DNA from: Amphritea sp.
GTDB lineage: Bacteria > Pseudomonadota > Gammaproteobacteria > Pseudomonadales > Balneatricaceae
Direction: 5' to 3'
Assembly (NCBI GenBank): GCA_025800245.1
Contig: JAOXSA010000436.1
Coordinates: forward strand, 1-53,632
Length of the DNA: 53,632 bases
Shown here: positions 25,974 to 35,115 of the stretch, piece after piece
Layout: every line of letters begins with the position of its first letter
Position numbering within the stretch: position 1 is the first letter of the stretch
The notes under the pieces: model-generated
The model's database searches: none
The model's input: the letters and a program-made list of their open reading frames with translations, nothing else
Told to the model about the DNA's origin: nothing
Position numbers and translations under genes: made by a program

Positions 25974-26507
25974 TTATTCCTGACTGTAATAATCTGTCTG
26001 AAATTGCTCCAGCGCCTGCTCCAGTTTCTCACTGCAAGCGGCATCGTAACTGCGGAATAGTTCGGCAACTACCTCACTGGTACATATATGCTCGGCATCC
26101 GGGTTTCGGCGTAACCGGTAGCGGGTGGTTTGCTGTGGTGTGAGGCCAAATACCGGAAGGTTGTCCAGATAGGGACTTTTACGCACAATTTTCCGTACTT
26201 CTTTCCAGGTTCCATCAGGAATAATCAGCAGCGGGCGCCGGCCATCAGCTGGCAGTACTGAGATTGCGCGAGCCTGAGTTTCAGGTCTGTCTGTCGTAAA
26301 GATTAGACAGGGGGCGAGATCGGGTCTGTTGAGCAGCTCCAGCAGCTCTGAATCCGGTTCCGTCCGGGACCAGATAAACAGGCGGGTATCCGGTAGTTGC
26401 TGCTGAATCAGAGGATAAGTTGCACTGGCTCTTCCGGGTTCATTTTCATGCAACAGCAGACAGATCAGAGGTGCTGATCTGTCTGCCTGATCGTGATGGT
26501 CTGTCAC
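25974..26507 (-). CDS. DTW-domain protein (TapT-like)
   Basis: The 177-aa protein shows the DTW signature as PDGTW (LLIIPDGTWKEVRKI) and the C-terminal RLRRNPDAEHICTSEVVAE. DTW proteins such as TapT transfer 3-amino-3-carboxypropyl groups to tRNA uridines. The N-terminal cysteine cluster typical of many members is absent here. It starts at a GTG overlapping the DUF4139 stop by four bases, so it is translationally coupled to that gene. Confidence 0.82.
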   Translation of the reverse strand: MTDHHDQADRSAPLICLLLHENEPGRASATYPLIQQQLPDTRLFIWSRTEPDSELLELLNRPDLAPCLIFTTDRPETQARAISVLPADGRRPLLIIPDGTWKEVRKIVRKSPYLDNLPVFGLTPQQTTRYRLRRNPDAEHICTSEVVAELFRSYDAACSEKLEQALEQFQTDYYSQE

Positions 26508-27907
26508 AGCTTATTCAGGGTCGCAGTGAAGTGCAGTGTGGCTGTGCCGTTCGCAGGTACCTTCACCGTCCATTCAGCGCGGCTGGCGCTGGCTTTCGAG
26601 AAGTCATGGTTGGTGGTTTTGATCTCCCAGGGCTGGCCGAAATTGGCCGCAATGGTGACCAGACTGTCCTGATCGCGGCTGCTTTTCAGCTCCAGTTCCT
26701 GACTGACCTGATGACCATTGTAGACTTTTCCGAACCGTACCTGACGACGTTTGATTGTCAGATCAAAGGCTTTACCGATCGGCAGCTCGACCTGCTGTCC
26801 TTTAGCAGTATGCTGAATCTGAGCGCTACCGATGAAGTGGCGCAGGCCCTCTTTATCCGGGCTGAATACCCGGGCCGTTCCGGCTGGAAGCGGGAAGCCA
26901 AGTCCATCAGCCTGAACATTATTGAAGCTGACTTTGATGTCAGGCTTCTGATCATACAGGTGCTGATCCAGCGACGCGTAAACCGGGAAGTCATAGTGGT
27001 AGGTTTTGTCTGCTTTAACCCGGTCGGCACCGATCAGGCTGACCTGTTTAGTCTGGCCATTGAGCAGGCTGGCAGACTGAGGTAACCGATACAGCTGATA
27101 ATCCTGGAAGGCCTCCGGCGCACCACTTTCAGGAGCGGCATCAGCCATCGCCATGACCATTTCTGTGCGCTGTCGCAGCATCGCCGGTGGTTGATTGATC
27201 TGGCCTGCCATCAGCAGTATCTTTGCATCCGGATAGTCAACGCCGGTCTGATTTCGCAGCGTTGCGAGGCCGTCGAGACTGACATGTTCACCGGACTTAT
27301 CCAGTACAATGGCATAATCCATCTGCCAGCTCAGCCCGCGGGTCAGGTAAGTCAGGACTGCTTCACCGGCTTTTTTAGTACCTTCGCTACGAATCTCCAG
27401 ACTTGGCCGTGATTGCATACCTTCAGGAATGGAAGGGAAGATAAATCGCCAGCCCTGCTGGTTAACCGGTACGGTTTCAATCCGATTCTGATGTTCAACA
27501 ATTGCCTGATCTCCCTGAACGCTGAGTAAGCGGGCGTTGCTGACGGTTTCAGTTCCGCTGACGCTGTTAAACCGCGCCAGTTGCAGTTGCTTACCGATAT
27601 AAGCCTGCAGCAGTGCATAACCCGAGATAAGATTGTTGTTGAGGTTCTGCTCCAGTACCTTTCCGGCATTTTCCAGCTGCAGGGTTTCGCTCATAATCTG
27701 ATGACTGACGTCTTCGATATAGAGCGTCTGGTTTTCGTTGATCAAGGGCAGGTTGCGGACATCCCGAATCAGTCCCAGATCCTGATTGTAAAGCGTGATG
27801 GCCAGTGCATTCTGCTGGCTGCTGTCGACCACCAACGGTGCTGCCTGAGCACTCATTGCTACACCGATGGCTGCTCCGAGCAGTGACAGGGATAAAAGCT
27901 TACGCAT
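26504..27907 (-). CDS. DUF4139 domain secreted protein
   Basis: A protein of about 467 aa with a signal peptide (KLLSLSLLGAAIGVAMSAQA). DUF4139-type features include ITLYNQDLGLIRDVR at the start and YLTRGLSWQMDYAIVLD in the middle. The latter half is beta-rich and carries NQTGVDYPDAKILLMAG. The function of the family is unknown. The ATG at 27907 has GAGG eight bases before it, inside the end of the kinase-like gene; the TTG one codon earlier is open. Coupling to the pseudokinase-SUMF1 gene suggests a joint envelope role. Confidence 0.85.
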   Translation of the reverse strand: MRKLLSLSLLGAAIGVAMSAQAAPLVVDSSQQNALAITLYNQDLGLIRDVRNLPLINENQTLYIEDVSHQIMSETLQLENAGKVLEQNLNNNLISGYALLQAYIGKQLQLARFNSVSGTETVSNARLLSVQGDQAIVEHQNRIETVPVNQQGWRFIFPSIPEGMQSRPSLEIRSEGTKKAGEAVLTYLTRGLSWQMDYAIVLDKSGEHVSLDGLATLRNQTGVDYPDAKILLMAGQINQPPAMLRQRTEMVMAMADAAPESGAPEAFQDYQLYRLPQSASLLNGQTKQVSLIGADRVKADKTYHYDFPVYASLDQHLYDQKPDIKVSFNNVQADGLGFPLPAGTARVFSPDKEGLRHFIGSAQIQHTAKGQQVELPIGKAFDLTIKRRQVRFGKVYNGHQVSQELELKSSRDQDSLVTIAANFGQPWEIKTTNHDFSKASASRAEWTVKVPANGTATLHFTATLNKL

Positions 27908-27910
27908 CAA

Positions 27911-29899
27911 CTATTCCTCAGTTGTGTTGTCAGGCAGGTCCAGTGCTACGCGGAAACCCCAGCTGTTTTTACTGCTCTCCGTCGGATGACGATAGCGGCT
28001 GGATGAACGGATTACCCGGCCAATATCAAACCAGGAACCGCCTCGCATTACGCGGAACTCACAGCCTCCTTCGAGCATCGCAGAGCCATCAACGGGAGCG
28101 CCAAAATAGGAGTCCTGGTAGCAATCCTCGACCCATTCGTCGACATTACCGTTCATATCATGAATGCCCCATGAATTAGGCGGAAAAGTGCCAACCGGGG
28201 CGGTTAGCTTGCCATCAAATTCATTGCCACATTCACCGCAGACGGCACGTTCAGCTTCCAGTTCTTCTCCCCACCAGTAGCTGGTATCGGTACCGGCTCT
28301 GGCGACATACTCCCATTCTGCTTCTGTGGGCAGGCGGTAGGGTTCACCGGTGAGCAGTGCCAGCCATTCAACATAGGCATTTGCCTGTTTCCAGGTGATA
28401 TTGATAACCGGTCGGTTGCCCCGGCCCCAGCCCTCATCATCGGGCAGATCCCGTCCCATGGAGCGGGCGTAATAATCATAGTCGTTGAACGTGACTTCAT
28501 TTCGGGAGATAGCAAAGCGGTGGCTGATGGTAACTTCCCGGGTGGGTAACTCATTGTCATCGCCCACCAACTGCTGGTCACCCATGATGAAGGTTCCCCG
28601 GGGAATGATCACCATCTGAGGACCTTTAAAGCCATCTTCCAACTGATCAGTAAAAACAGTGAGTTTATCCGGATCAGCAAATTTCAGTTCGATCACTTCC
28701 TTATGCAGTGCCCGGGCTTTTTCAGTCTGCTCCTTCAGGGAGGACTGTAACTGCTCCGTCTCCAGAATATGCTGTTTGTTCTCTTGCTGCAGGTCGTATT
28801 CCAGCTGGCCGAGATCTTCCTCCAGATTTTCGATCTGCAGTTCAGCAGCGCTGAGGTGGTTAGCAACGTCTGCGGTGTTCTGCGACCCCATGTAGAATGC
28901 GAGAGCGAATCCCAGAAGAAAGCCAAAAACGAATACCAACGATACTAATCCACCCCGGGGAATGCGGAATTTTCCCAGACTGAAGCCTTTTTTCTCTTCG
29001 GAAAGTGGTGTCGGGTTCTCTTCATCGTCCGCAGATTCAGCGTCATCTTCAGTAGACTTGAAAAGCGCTTTGATAAATTCCAGTGCTGTCGCGGGACGTT
29101 CCATCGGATCTGTGGCAAGTGCACTCTGTAGAACTTCCCACTGGGGGGCTTTCAGTTTGCCGGGCTTTTTAAGCTCTTTGTGAATCCGGATCGCTTCATC
29201 GTCGGCGGCACTGAAAGGGGCTTTCCCACTGATCAGGTGATAGGCGATACAGGCCAGCGAATAGACATCAGCCCGGGTGCTCAGAGGGTTGGGGTGAAAC
29301 GCTTCAGGTGCTTTATAGGGCAGGTGGCTGGGAGTGGTATCATGAATATCAGCCGCTTCCTCCATCGCCTCATGGAAGGCGAAGCCGCTGAGTTTAACAC
29401 CTGCACCTTTATTGATATAAACCACTTCAGGGCAGAGTGCCCGGTGTGGCTGGCCGACCTTTGCATGAGCAGTATCGAGTGCAGCAGCGATCTGCATTAG
29501 CAGACCCTGTTGCTGTTTTTCGGTCAGTTTTTTGGCTTTACCGGTCTCGATCAGCTCTGCCAGGGTCAGGCCATCAAGCATCTCGGTGGCGATAAACAGC
29601 AGCACACCCTTCTGGCGAAACATACCGTAGTATTCTGCCAGGTGCTTGTGTTTGATCTTTTTGCTCAGGGTGACGTGCTTTTTAGTGGCTTCAATAAAGC
29701 CCTGATACTTGAGCATGGTTGGATTGAAAATATGCAGAGTGACCGGAACCGAAGTGCTGGTGGTCATATCTTCTGCATTCCAGACCTGTCCGAACTGATC
29801 TGATCGCAGTTGCTCTGTCAATCGGAACTGGTGGTGGTCCGGACCGATTACCTGTCCTGTGTCCAATCCGTCATAGAGTGGTTCGTTGGCGTTTCCCAT
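27911..29899 (-). CDS. Pseudokinase-transmembrane-SUMF1 fusion protein
   Basis: A 662-aa protein. Residues 20-285 have a Ser/Thr kinase fold, but key residues are lost: the VAIK lysine position reads VTLH, the HRD aspartate is Ala154 (HRALCPE), and DFG reads SGF (171-173). APE is kept (YKAPEAF). A transmembrane helix (about 317-337) leads to a coiled coil (344-405), then a SUMF1/FGE-like domain (427-655: NEVTFNDYDYYARSMG, YRLPTEAEWEYVARAG, GNVDEWVEDCYQDSYF, RGGSWFDIGRV). The FGE catalytic cysteines after RGGSW are absent, so it is not a sulfatase activator. It heads an operon with the DUF4139 and DTW genes. Confidence 0.9.
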   Translation of the reverse strand: MGNANEPLYDGLDTGQVIGPDHHQFRLTEQLRSDQFGQVWNAEDMTTSTSVPVTLHIFNPTMLKYQGFIEATKKHVTLSKKIKHKHLAEYYGMFRQKGVLLFIATEMLDGLTLAELIETGKAKKLTEKQQQGLLMQIAAALDTAHAKVGQPHRALCPEVVYINKGAGVKLSGFAFHEAMEEAADIHDTTPSHLPYKAPEAFHPNPLSTRADVYSLACIAYHLISGKAPFSAADDEAIRIHKELKKPGKLKAPQWEVLQSALATDPMERPATALEFIKALFKSTEDDAESADDEENPTPLSEEKKGFSLGKFRIPRGGLVSLVFVFGFLLGFALAFYMGSQNTADVANHLSAAELQIENLEEDLGQLEYDLQQENKQHILETEQLQSSLKEQTEKARALHKEVIELKFADPDKLTVFTDQLEDGFKGPQMVIIPRGTFIMGDQQLVGDDNELPTREVTISHRFAISRNEVTFNDYDYYARSMGRDLPDDEGWGRGNRPVINITWKQANAYVEWLALLTGEPYRLPTEAEWEYVARAGTDTSYWWGEELEAERAVCGECGNEFDGKLTAPVGTFPPNSWGIHDMNGNVDEWVEDCYQDSYFGAPVDGSAMLEGGCEFRVMRGGSWFDIGRVIRSSSRYRHPTESSKNSWGFRVALDLPDNTTEE

Positions 29900-30014
29900 A
29901 GCTGCCAGCCTGCTGGTTTAATCAGACGATAATAGAACAAGCTGAGCTGAGAGTTAAGGTGTTCACCTGCCAAAACGGTAAGTTTTCAATTGCTTAGAAT
30001 ACTTCTGGAAATGA

Positions 30015-30039
30015 TAACGGCAGCCAGTGGCTGCCGTTA
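30015..30039 (-). terminator. Hairpin after kdsA
   Basis: TAACGGCAGCC and GGCTGCCGTTA form a perfect 11-bp stem with an AGT loop, 17 bases past the kdsA stop. The downstream T-run on the minus strand is weak. Confidence 0.65.
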
Positions 30040-30055
30040 CAGGGTGTGAAGCTGA

Positions 30056-30976
<921 letters not shown>

Positions 30977-31002
30977 TTAATTTCGATGGAAGATAGTCGC
31001 GA

Positions 31003-31515
31003 ATGAGTTTAAGCGAAACACAGTTACAGGAATATCAGCAGCTGTTGCAGGGAATGCTCAGCGATCGCAAGACTTTACAGCTGGCTACTCAGGGGGAGCA
31101 GGGGCCTGAGGCAAGCTATGCGCCTTTTCTGTTCAGCGGTGGCTGCTTTTATCTGTTTATCAGCGATCTCGCCGGGCATACACAGAATATGCTGCGCGAG
31201 CCCGGAGTCGGCATCATGTTGATCGATGATGAGCAGGATTGTCGGAATCTCTTTGCCCGACAGCGGGTGACTTTTCAGTGTGATGTTCGTGAAATCAGCC
31301 GCTCCGCGGAGGGTTATAGCGTTTTGCTGGATCAACTGGCGGAAAAGCAGGGTAATACCATTGATCTGCTCAGGACTCTGGGAGACTTTCGTTTATTAGA
31401 GCTTAAACCGTTGCAGGGGCGGTTGGTGGTCGGTTTTGGCAAAGCGATGGAAATTACGCTGCCGCAAATGACACTGCAACATATCGATGCTGAAATGCTG
31501 GGACGAAACAGATAA
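31003..31515 (+). CDS. HugZ-like pyridoxamine-phosphate-oxidase-fold protein
   Basis: The 170-aa protein has the split-barrel fold of the PNPOx/HugZ family: LATQGEQGPEASYAPFLF, FYLFISDLAGHTQNMLREP, ARQRVTFQC and the C-terminal RLVVGFGKAMEI. HugZ relatives bind heme and may degrade it. No heme-uptake genes are nearby, so this role is an inference. Confidence 0.82.
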   Translation: MSLSETQLQEYQQLLQGMLSDRKTLQLATQGEQGPEASYAPFLFSGGCFYLFISDLAGHTQNMLREPGVGIMLIDDEQDCRNLFARQRVTFQCDVREISRSAEGYSVLLDQLAEKQGNTIDLLRTLGDFRLLELKPLQGRLVVGFGKAMEITLPQMTLQHIDAEMLGRNR

Positions 31516-31536
31516 GGCCGACGATGTCGGCCTTAT
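31512..31536. terminator. Bidirectional hairpin between the HugZ-like and DUF2788 genes
   Basis: ATAAGGCCGAC and GTCGGCCTTAT form a perfect 11-bp stem with a GAT loop. Its left arm overlaps the HugZ-like TAA stop. There is no clean T-run. Confidence 0.65.
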
Positions 31537-31554
31537 GGGGCATTGAGGCGCGGT

Positions 31555-31758
31555 CTACGCACCTTCTATAAAGTGTACCACGACGCTTTTGACCAGGAAG
31601 GCCGCCAGGCCCAGGCCCAGAGCAAAAAACAGTACCACTGTACCAAACTTACCGGCGTTAGACTTCTTTGCCAGATCGTAGATGATAAAGAAGATATAGG
31701 CTGCAAAAATTGCGAGACCTACATTCAGAGCGATACTTTCGATTTCTGCCAGGCGCAT
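31555..31758 (-). CDS. DUF2788 small membrane protein
   Basis: The 67-aa product has two hydrophobic helices (ALNVGLAIFAAYIFFIIYDL and VVLFFALGLGLAAFLVKSVV) separated by KKSNAGKFG. This matches the DUF2788 family of small inner-membrane proteins of unknown role. GAGGATG precedes the ATG. An operator-like palindrome lies about 90 bases upstream. Confidence 0.8.
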   Translation of the reverse strand: MRLAEIESIALNVGLAIFAAYIFFIIYDLAKKSNAGKFGTVVLFFALGLGLAAFLVKSVVVHFIEGA

Positions 31759-31833
31759 GGCACATCCTCATAACTGTCTGAAAAAATTGGTTAGCGATTG
31801 TACAGATTGCAGTCTGCTTGTGGCAATGCACAG

Positions 31834-31857
31834 TTGGACCAATTTTGGTGGGACCAA
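31834..31857. promoter_or_regulatory. FadR/PdhR-type operator-like palindromes
   Basis: TTGGTGGGACCAA (31845-31857) is a TTGGT-N3-ACCAA palindrome, the pattern bound by FCD-type GntR regulators such as PdhR and LldR. A second TTGG-A-CCAA palindrome lies 11 bases to its left. The pair lies upstream of the DUF2788 gene and downstream of the GTPase gene. No GntR gene is in the window. Confidence 0.45.
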
Positions 31858-31911
31858 TATCGAATAGTTATAAATATTCCTGTGGCTGTTATAAGAGCAG
31901 GGAGGGATTTC

Positions 31912-32901
31912 TTACTCTTCTGGTCCCCACTGCAGCAGGTTTTCAATTTCCTGTTGCAGCGCTCGGCTGGTGGTCTTTTCCGTGGCATGGACCCCAAGAA
32001 TTTTATTCTCAGCAACCAGCAGAGTGAAAAAGCCTTCAGTGCCCTCATTCAGCTGAGTACTGCGGATATACTCGAAGCCATCCAGTTCCGGAATTTTTTT
32101 CAGCAGATTAGCGATGAACTGACTCATCTCATGAAACTGAAGCTCCGGCAGAGTGTTGTACTCCGAGAAGCCGTTCTTGTTGATCAGGGCGATTCCGGTG
32201 ACCTGTTTCAGTGCTTCTACCTCCTGTAACAGGGCGGAGTGAAAGTACTGTTTGCTTTTTCTACGCCGTAAACGGGGTTGTGGTTCAGTGGTCGGCTTAC
32301 CGGTTTCCGGTGCAGAACCTGACTGAAGGGGGATAACATCAACCGGAGTCGGTTTTTCTGACTGCGGCTGCAACAGGCGGTGCAGCAGAAAGCGGATGTG
32401 GCCGGGGATGCGGCCATCGATGAAATAGAGCGGGGCATTACAGTTCTGATTGTTCAACCAGGTCTGAAATGCCTGATGGTCCGGTTCGCCGGTCTGATCC
32501 ATGCCGGTTACGCCGATAATCAGTGGCTTATCCTGCAGATAACGTCCGAACTGGCGCAGGTAGTATTTGAGGTCCTGTTCCGGGTGGTTGCGGCGGTAAT
32601 CCAGCAGCAGAACGTAACCGGCGCTATCCGGAGCTAACTCGTTACCGATCATCTCCCACATAAAGCGAAAGCGGCTCTGGCCCGGTGTACCATACAGATG
32701 TATACGGGCTTTACTGCGTTGCAGAATGCCGTAGTCCAGAGCAACAGTGGTTTGCTGTTTGCGGAGTCGGGTGCTGTCAGAAATGCTGGCATCGGTCTCG
32801 ACACAGGCTTTGTCACTGACTGCGCGAATTGCGGTGCTTTTTCCGGCGCCGACGGGGCCGAAAAAGACGACCTTTTTCTCAACCATACTATGCGAATCCA
32901 T
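31912..32901 (-). CDS. Small-GTPase domain fused to a roadblock-like domain
   Basis: The 329-aa protein has an N-terminal GTPase domain: P-loop GPVGAGKS (15-22), switch II YGTPGQSRFRFMW and GVTGMDQTG where G4 is expected. This resembles the bacterial MglA/COG2229 group. After a basic linker (RLRRRKSK, about 205-215), residues 218-325 have a roadblock/LC7-like pattern (LLQEVEALKQVTGIALINKNGFSEY; TEGFFTLLVAENKILGVH). In MglA/MglB systems these two functions are separate proteins. It may control polarity or a surface machine. The start codon has no strong ribosome site; the ATG five codons later is also possible. Confidence 0.8.
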   Translation of the reverse strand: MDSHSMVEKKVVFFGPVGAGKSTAIRAVSDKACVETDASISDSTRLRKQQTTVALDYGILQRSKARIHLYGTPGQSRFRFMWEMIGNELAPDSAGYVLLLDYRRNHPEQDLKYYLRQFGRYLQDKPLIIGVTGMDQTGEPDHQAFQTWLNNQNCNAPLYFIDGRIPGHIRFLLHRLLQPQSEKPTPVDVIPLQSGSAPETGKPTTEPQPRLRRRKSKQYFHSALLQEVEALKQVTGIALINKNGFSEYNTLPELQFHEMSQFIANLLKKIPELDGFEYIRSTQLNEGTEGFFTLLVAENKILGVHATEKTTSRALQQEIENLLQWGPEE

Positions 32902-33006
32902 TCAGTATTGTTAAAGCGTTTGAAAATTCAGTATAGCCGGTACAGATCCTCTTCTCCGGCGGGGCGTAAGTATACGATGATACGGCAAGGATAGCAGCAG
33001 GACTTT

Positions 33007-33525
33007 TCAGTCCTGCTTGCGGAAGGATGCAATGGTATTGAGCAGGGTAATAATGATTGCTGATGCAGAGAAGAGCAGCAGGCCTTCAGCCATGGTGATA
33101 CCGAACAGCAGATCGGGAGTCCAGCCGCAAAGTTCCCAGGGTTCAAATACTGAAGGTAGCCATTGATCCAGAGCGAACCAGGAAGGCAGGCCTGAGCCCA
33201 TGGTGCAACTACCATCAATCAGATTGCGTTCAATCGCAAAAGTCAGCCAGGAGCGTTCAGTCAGACCAATTGCTGCGATCAGTGAGAGCAGATGGAGTAC
33301 TTTGCTGATCTGCCTGTTGCGGCCTCCTATCAGTCCGACAATAGCCAGGAGAATAAAGGCCATGATCCAGATGCGAATATGGATGCACAGGACGCATGGA
33401 CCATAGCCCAGGCCGTACTGGTAATAGAGAGCGATGCCTTCCATTGTCAGGCCGGTAAGCAGAACTATCAGCCAGTACAGGGGATTGCGTCCGATGTTTG
33501 AAAAAGCGGTAAGGAGTGTAAGCAT
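33007..33525 (-). CDS. dsbB: Disulfide bond formation protein B
   Basis: The 172-aa inner-membrane protein re-oxidises DsbA and passes electrons to quinone. Four transmembrane helices are visible. The first periplasmic loop holds CVLC, the second holds CTMGSGLPSWFALDQWLP...ELCG, and the Arg of the quinone site lies in HIRIW. Confidence 0.93.
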   Translation of the reverse strand: MLTLLTAFSNIGRNPLYWLIVLLTGLTMEGIALYYQYGLGYGPCVLCIHIRIWIMAFILLAIVGLIGGRNRQISKVLHLLSLIAAIGLTERSWLTFAIERNLIDGSCTMGSGLPSWFALDQWLPSVFEPWELCGWTPDLLFGITMAEGLLLFSASAIIITLLNTIASFRKQD

Positions 33526-33556
33526 GACCGGTTCCGTGATCCTTAAAACTGCTTCT

Positions 33557-33593
33557 CTGAGTCCGGCAGAACGAAAAAGTTCTGCCGACTCAG
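33557..33593 (-). terminator. Hairpin after the TIGR02466-type gene
   Basis: CTGAGTC-CGGCAGAAC pairs with GTTCTGCCG-ACTCAG around GAAAAA with one bulged base, a long stem 10 bases past the stop. No T-run follows on the minus strand. Confidence 0.55.
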
Positions 33594-33602
33594 AAAGTTA
33601 AT

Positions 33603-34268
33603 TCACTCTTCGACAAAATTAACCTGGCTGTTAAAAGCGATGATTACCCGGTCCTGCTTGCCAAAGTAGGGCATTGCAGCATGCTTAAGGTAGGATGGAA
33701 AGATAACCATCTGCCCTTCAACAGCCGCGAAGTCCCAACTGCCGGTTCCGTTCAGGTATGCGGTACCAGCGTCCAGGTACTGGTCTGCACCGTGTCGTGG
33801 ATCATAGAAGCGGTTTACACCATTGCGCTCTGTGATATCGCATTCACCGGCATCAACGTAATAGATCCCGCACCAGGAACAGTTGGGGTGGGCATGGGTA
33901 TCGTGATAGCCGCCATTGGTGGTGACGTGAAACCATGATTCCACGACATTAGCCTGGGCTTCAGCGCCTTCAGGCCAGAACGGCGCATTTACCGCACTGG
34001 CAACTGTAGTCAGCATATCTTCAACAAATTCGCGGAGTTGTTGTATCGCTGGATCTGACTGTTCCAATAGATCCAGCGTACTTTCATGCAGGGCATGCTT
34101 GGCGGTCGGTGCCACTTCGCTCTGAATCGCCAGGGTCTGCTCTGCTTTCAGTTTATAGATCAGTTCAAGCAGAGGTTGTTTGATCTGATCGTGCAGTGGG
34201 TTCTGCACGGTGAACATCTGGGTTTCCCAGACGGTGATATCTTCGATCAGTACTTCGGGTTGTTGCAT
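33603..34268 (-). CDS. Putative 2OG-Fe(II) oxygenase (TIGR02466 family)
   Basis: The 221-aa protein has a jelly-roll oxygenase pattern: a metal region GYHDTHAHPNCSWCGIYYVD, a distal His in FPSYLKHAAMPY, and Arg in DRVIIAFNSQ for the co-substrate. The family (TIGR02466) is also found in marine phages and bacteria, with unknown substrate. The TIGR02647 gene lies 16 bases upstream on the same strand. Confidence 0.82.
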   Translation of the reverse strand: MQQPEVLIEDITVWETQMFTVQNPLHDQIKQPLLELIYKLKAEQTLAIQSEVAPTAKHALHESTLDLLEQSDPAIQQLREFVEDMLTTVASAVNAPFWPEGAEAQANVVESWFHVTTNGGYHDTHAHPNCSWCGIYYVDAGECDITERNGVNRFYDPRHGADQYLDAGTAYLNGTGSWDFAAVEGQMVIFPSYLKHAAMPYFGKQDRVIIAFNSQVNFVEE

Positions 34269-34284
34269 GAATCAGTTTCTTAAA

Positions 34285-34524
34285 TTACTTACCGGAGTTA
34301 AGAATGTTGAGCAGAGCATGGGCCTGATCGGCCGCTTCATGGCCCAGTGGTGTCAGGTAACCACCGTCCATCTGTGTAATCAGATCTTTATCAAATAATC
34401 GGCGGGTCGCAGAGACCAGCTCCGGGGCAGCATCCTGATGAACCTTGAGTCCCTGATGGTCACTGCTCTGACTGAACCGGATCAGCATATTGATCTCTTC
34501 CTGAATCTGATTATTACAAGGCAT
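34285..34524 (-). CDS. TIGR02647 family small protein
   Basis: The 79-aa product fits TIGR02647: EEINMLIRFSQSSDHQGLKVH, then AAPELVSATRRLFDKDLITQ and DGGYLTPLGHEAADQAHALL. The pattern is like a small winged helix, and DNA binding has been supposed. The ATG at 34524 follows CAGGAG with seven bases between; a TTG two codons earlier is open. Confidence 0.8.
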   Translation of the reverse strand: MPCNNQIQEEINMLIRFSQSSDHQGLKVHQDAAPELVSATRRLFDKDLITQMDGGYLTPLGHEAADQAHALLNILNSGK

Positions 34525-34931
34525 GGGCAATCTCCTGCATCAGCTATGGTTTTCCACACCTTGGCACAGGATTATGGGAAGGTACAGGGGAAATTGCTTT
34601 AAAAGACAGTGGATTGACTCAGATCGAGGATTGTAATGTGGGCAGAGGATGTGCACTCTGATGGCTCGTAGCTCGTAGCTCGTAGCTCGTAGCTCGTGGC
34701 AGAGTTGCACTAATGTAGGAGCGACGACCTCGTCGCGATTTTCGGCACGAGGGCGTGCCTCGCTACAAAGCGCTGTTCTGACTGGGCAGTTGCTTTGCGC
34801 TTTTTCGAGCTACCAGCGAGCATTGCCTGCAATGCGGTCGAGCAAGGTAAGCTTTGCTTACCGGTCTAGCGAGTCGAGCTTTGCTCGACGGTCCTACTTC
34901 ACCTTCGCTGGTTCTCACGCCTTCAGGTACA
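34525..34931. repeat. Repeat-filled gap: heptamer array and hairpin repeats
   Basis: This gap has no supportable gene. It contains five copies of the 7-mer GCTCGTA (34664-34698, the last ending in G) and a paired palindrome (34714-34766). The latter has stems GCGACGA/TCGTCGC and GGCACG/CGTGCC within TGTAG...CTACA ends. Three tandem hairpins follow (34820-34835, 34847-34861, 34873-34889), joined by the linkers GGTCGAGCAAG and CGGTCTAGCGA. The last group is copy A of a repeat family found again near 43.3, 44.1 and 53.4 kb. Confidence 0.8.
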
Positions 34932-34969
34932 AACAAAAACGCCCCGCAGGTGCGGGGCGTTTTTGTTTG
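34932..34969. terminator. Terminator of the tRNA-Tyr transcript
   Basis: ACGCCCCGCA and TGCGGGGCGT form a 10-bp stem with a short GG/CC centre, flanked by A-rich and T-rich sides. It lies just past the 3' end of the tRNA on the minus strand and could act in both directions. Confidence 0.88.
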
Positions 34970-34974
34970 TATTC

Positions 34975-35058
34975 TGGTGGTGGGGGGTGGATTCGAACCA
35001 CCGAAGCTCGCGCGTCAGATTTACAGTCTGATCCCTTTGGCCACTCGGGAACCCCACC
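34975..35058 (-). tRNA. tRNA-Tyr (GUA)
   Basis: On the minus strand the gene begins GGTGGGG and ends with CCCCACC-A-CCA, with the CCA encoded. The anticodon loop CTGTAAA carries GTA. A long variable arm follows, and the T arm is GGTGG-TTCGAAT-CCACC, as expected for class II tRNA-Tyr. The length is 84 bases. It is a single-gene unit with its own promoter and terminator. Confidence 0.96.
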
Positions 35059-35086
35059 TCAATGCGCCTCGTCAGAGGAGGCGCGT

Positions 35087-35115
35087 ATACTATTGATTTG
35101 TCTTTGGCTTGTAAA
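35087..35115 (-). promoter_or_regulatory. Sigma-70 promoter of tRNA-Tyr
   Basis: On the minus strand TTTACA (-35) and TAGTAT (-10) are separated by 17 bases, about 30 bases upstream of the tRNA 5' end. A 7-bp hairpin (35064-35084, GCGCCTC/GAGGCGC) lies between the promoter and the tRNA. Confidence 0.75.

Noticed and set aside
27911-29899. Formylglycine-generating enzyme activity for the SUMF1 domain
   Set aside because: The catalytic cysteines expected after the RGGSW motif are absent, and no sulfatase gene is nearby.
34660-34930. CRISPR array
   Set aside because: The repeats are 7-mers without spacers or are hairpins with variable stems; no cas genes are present.
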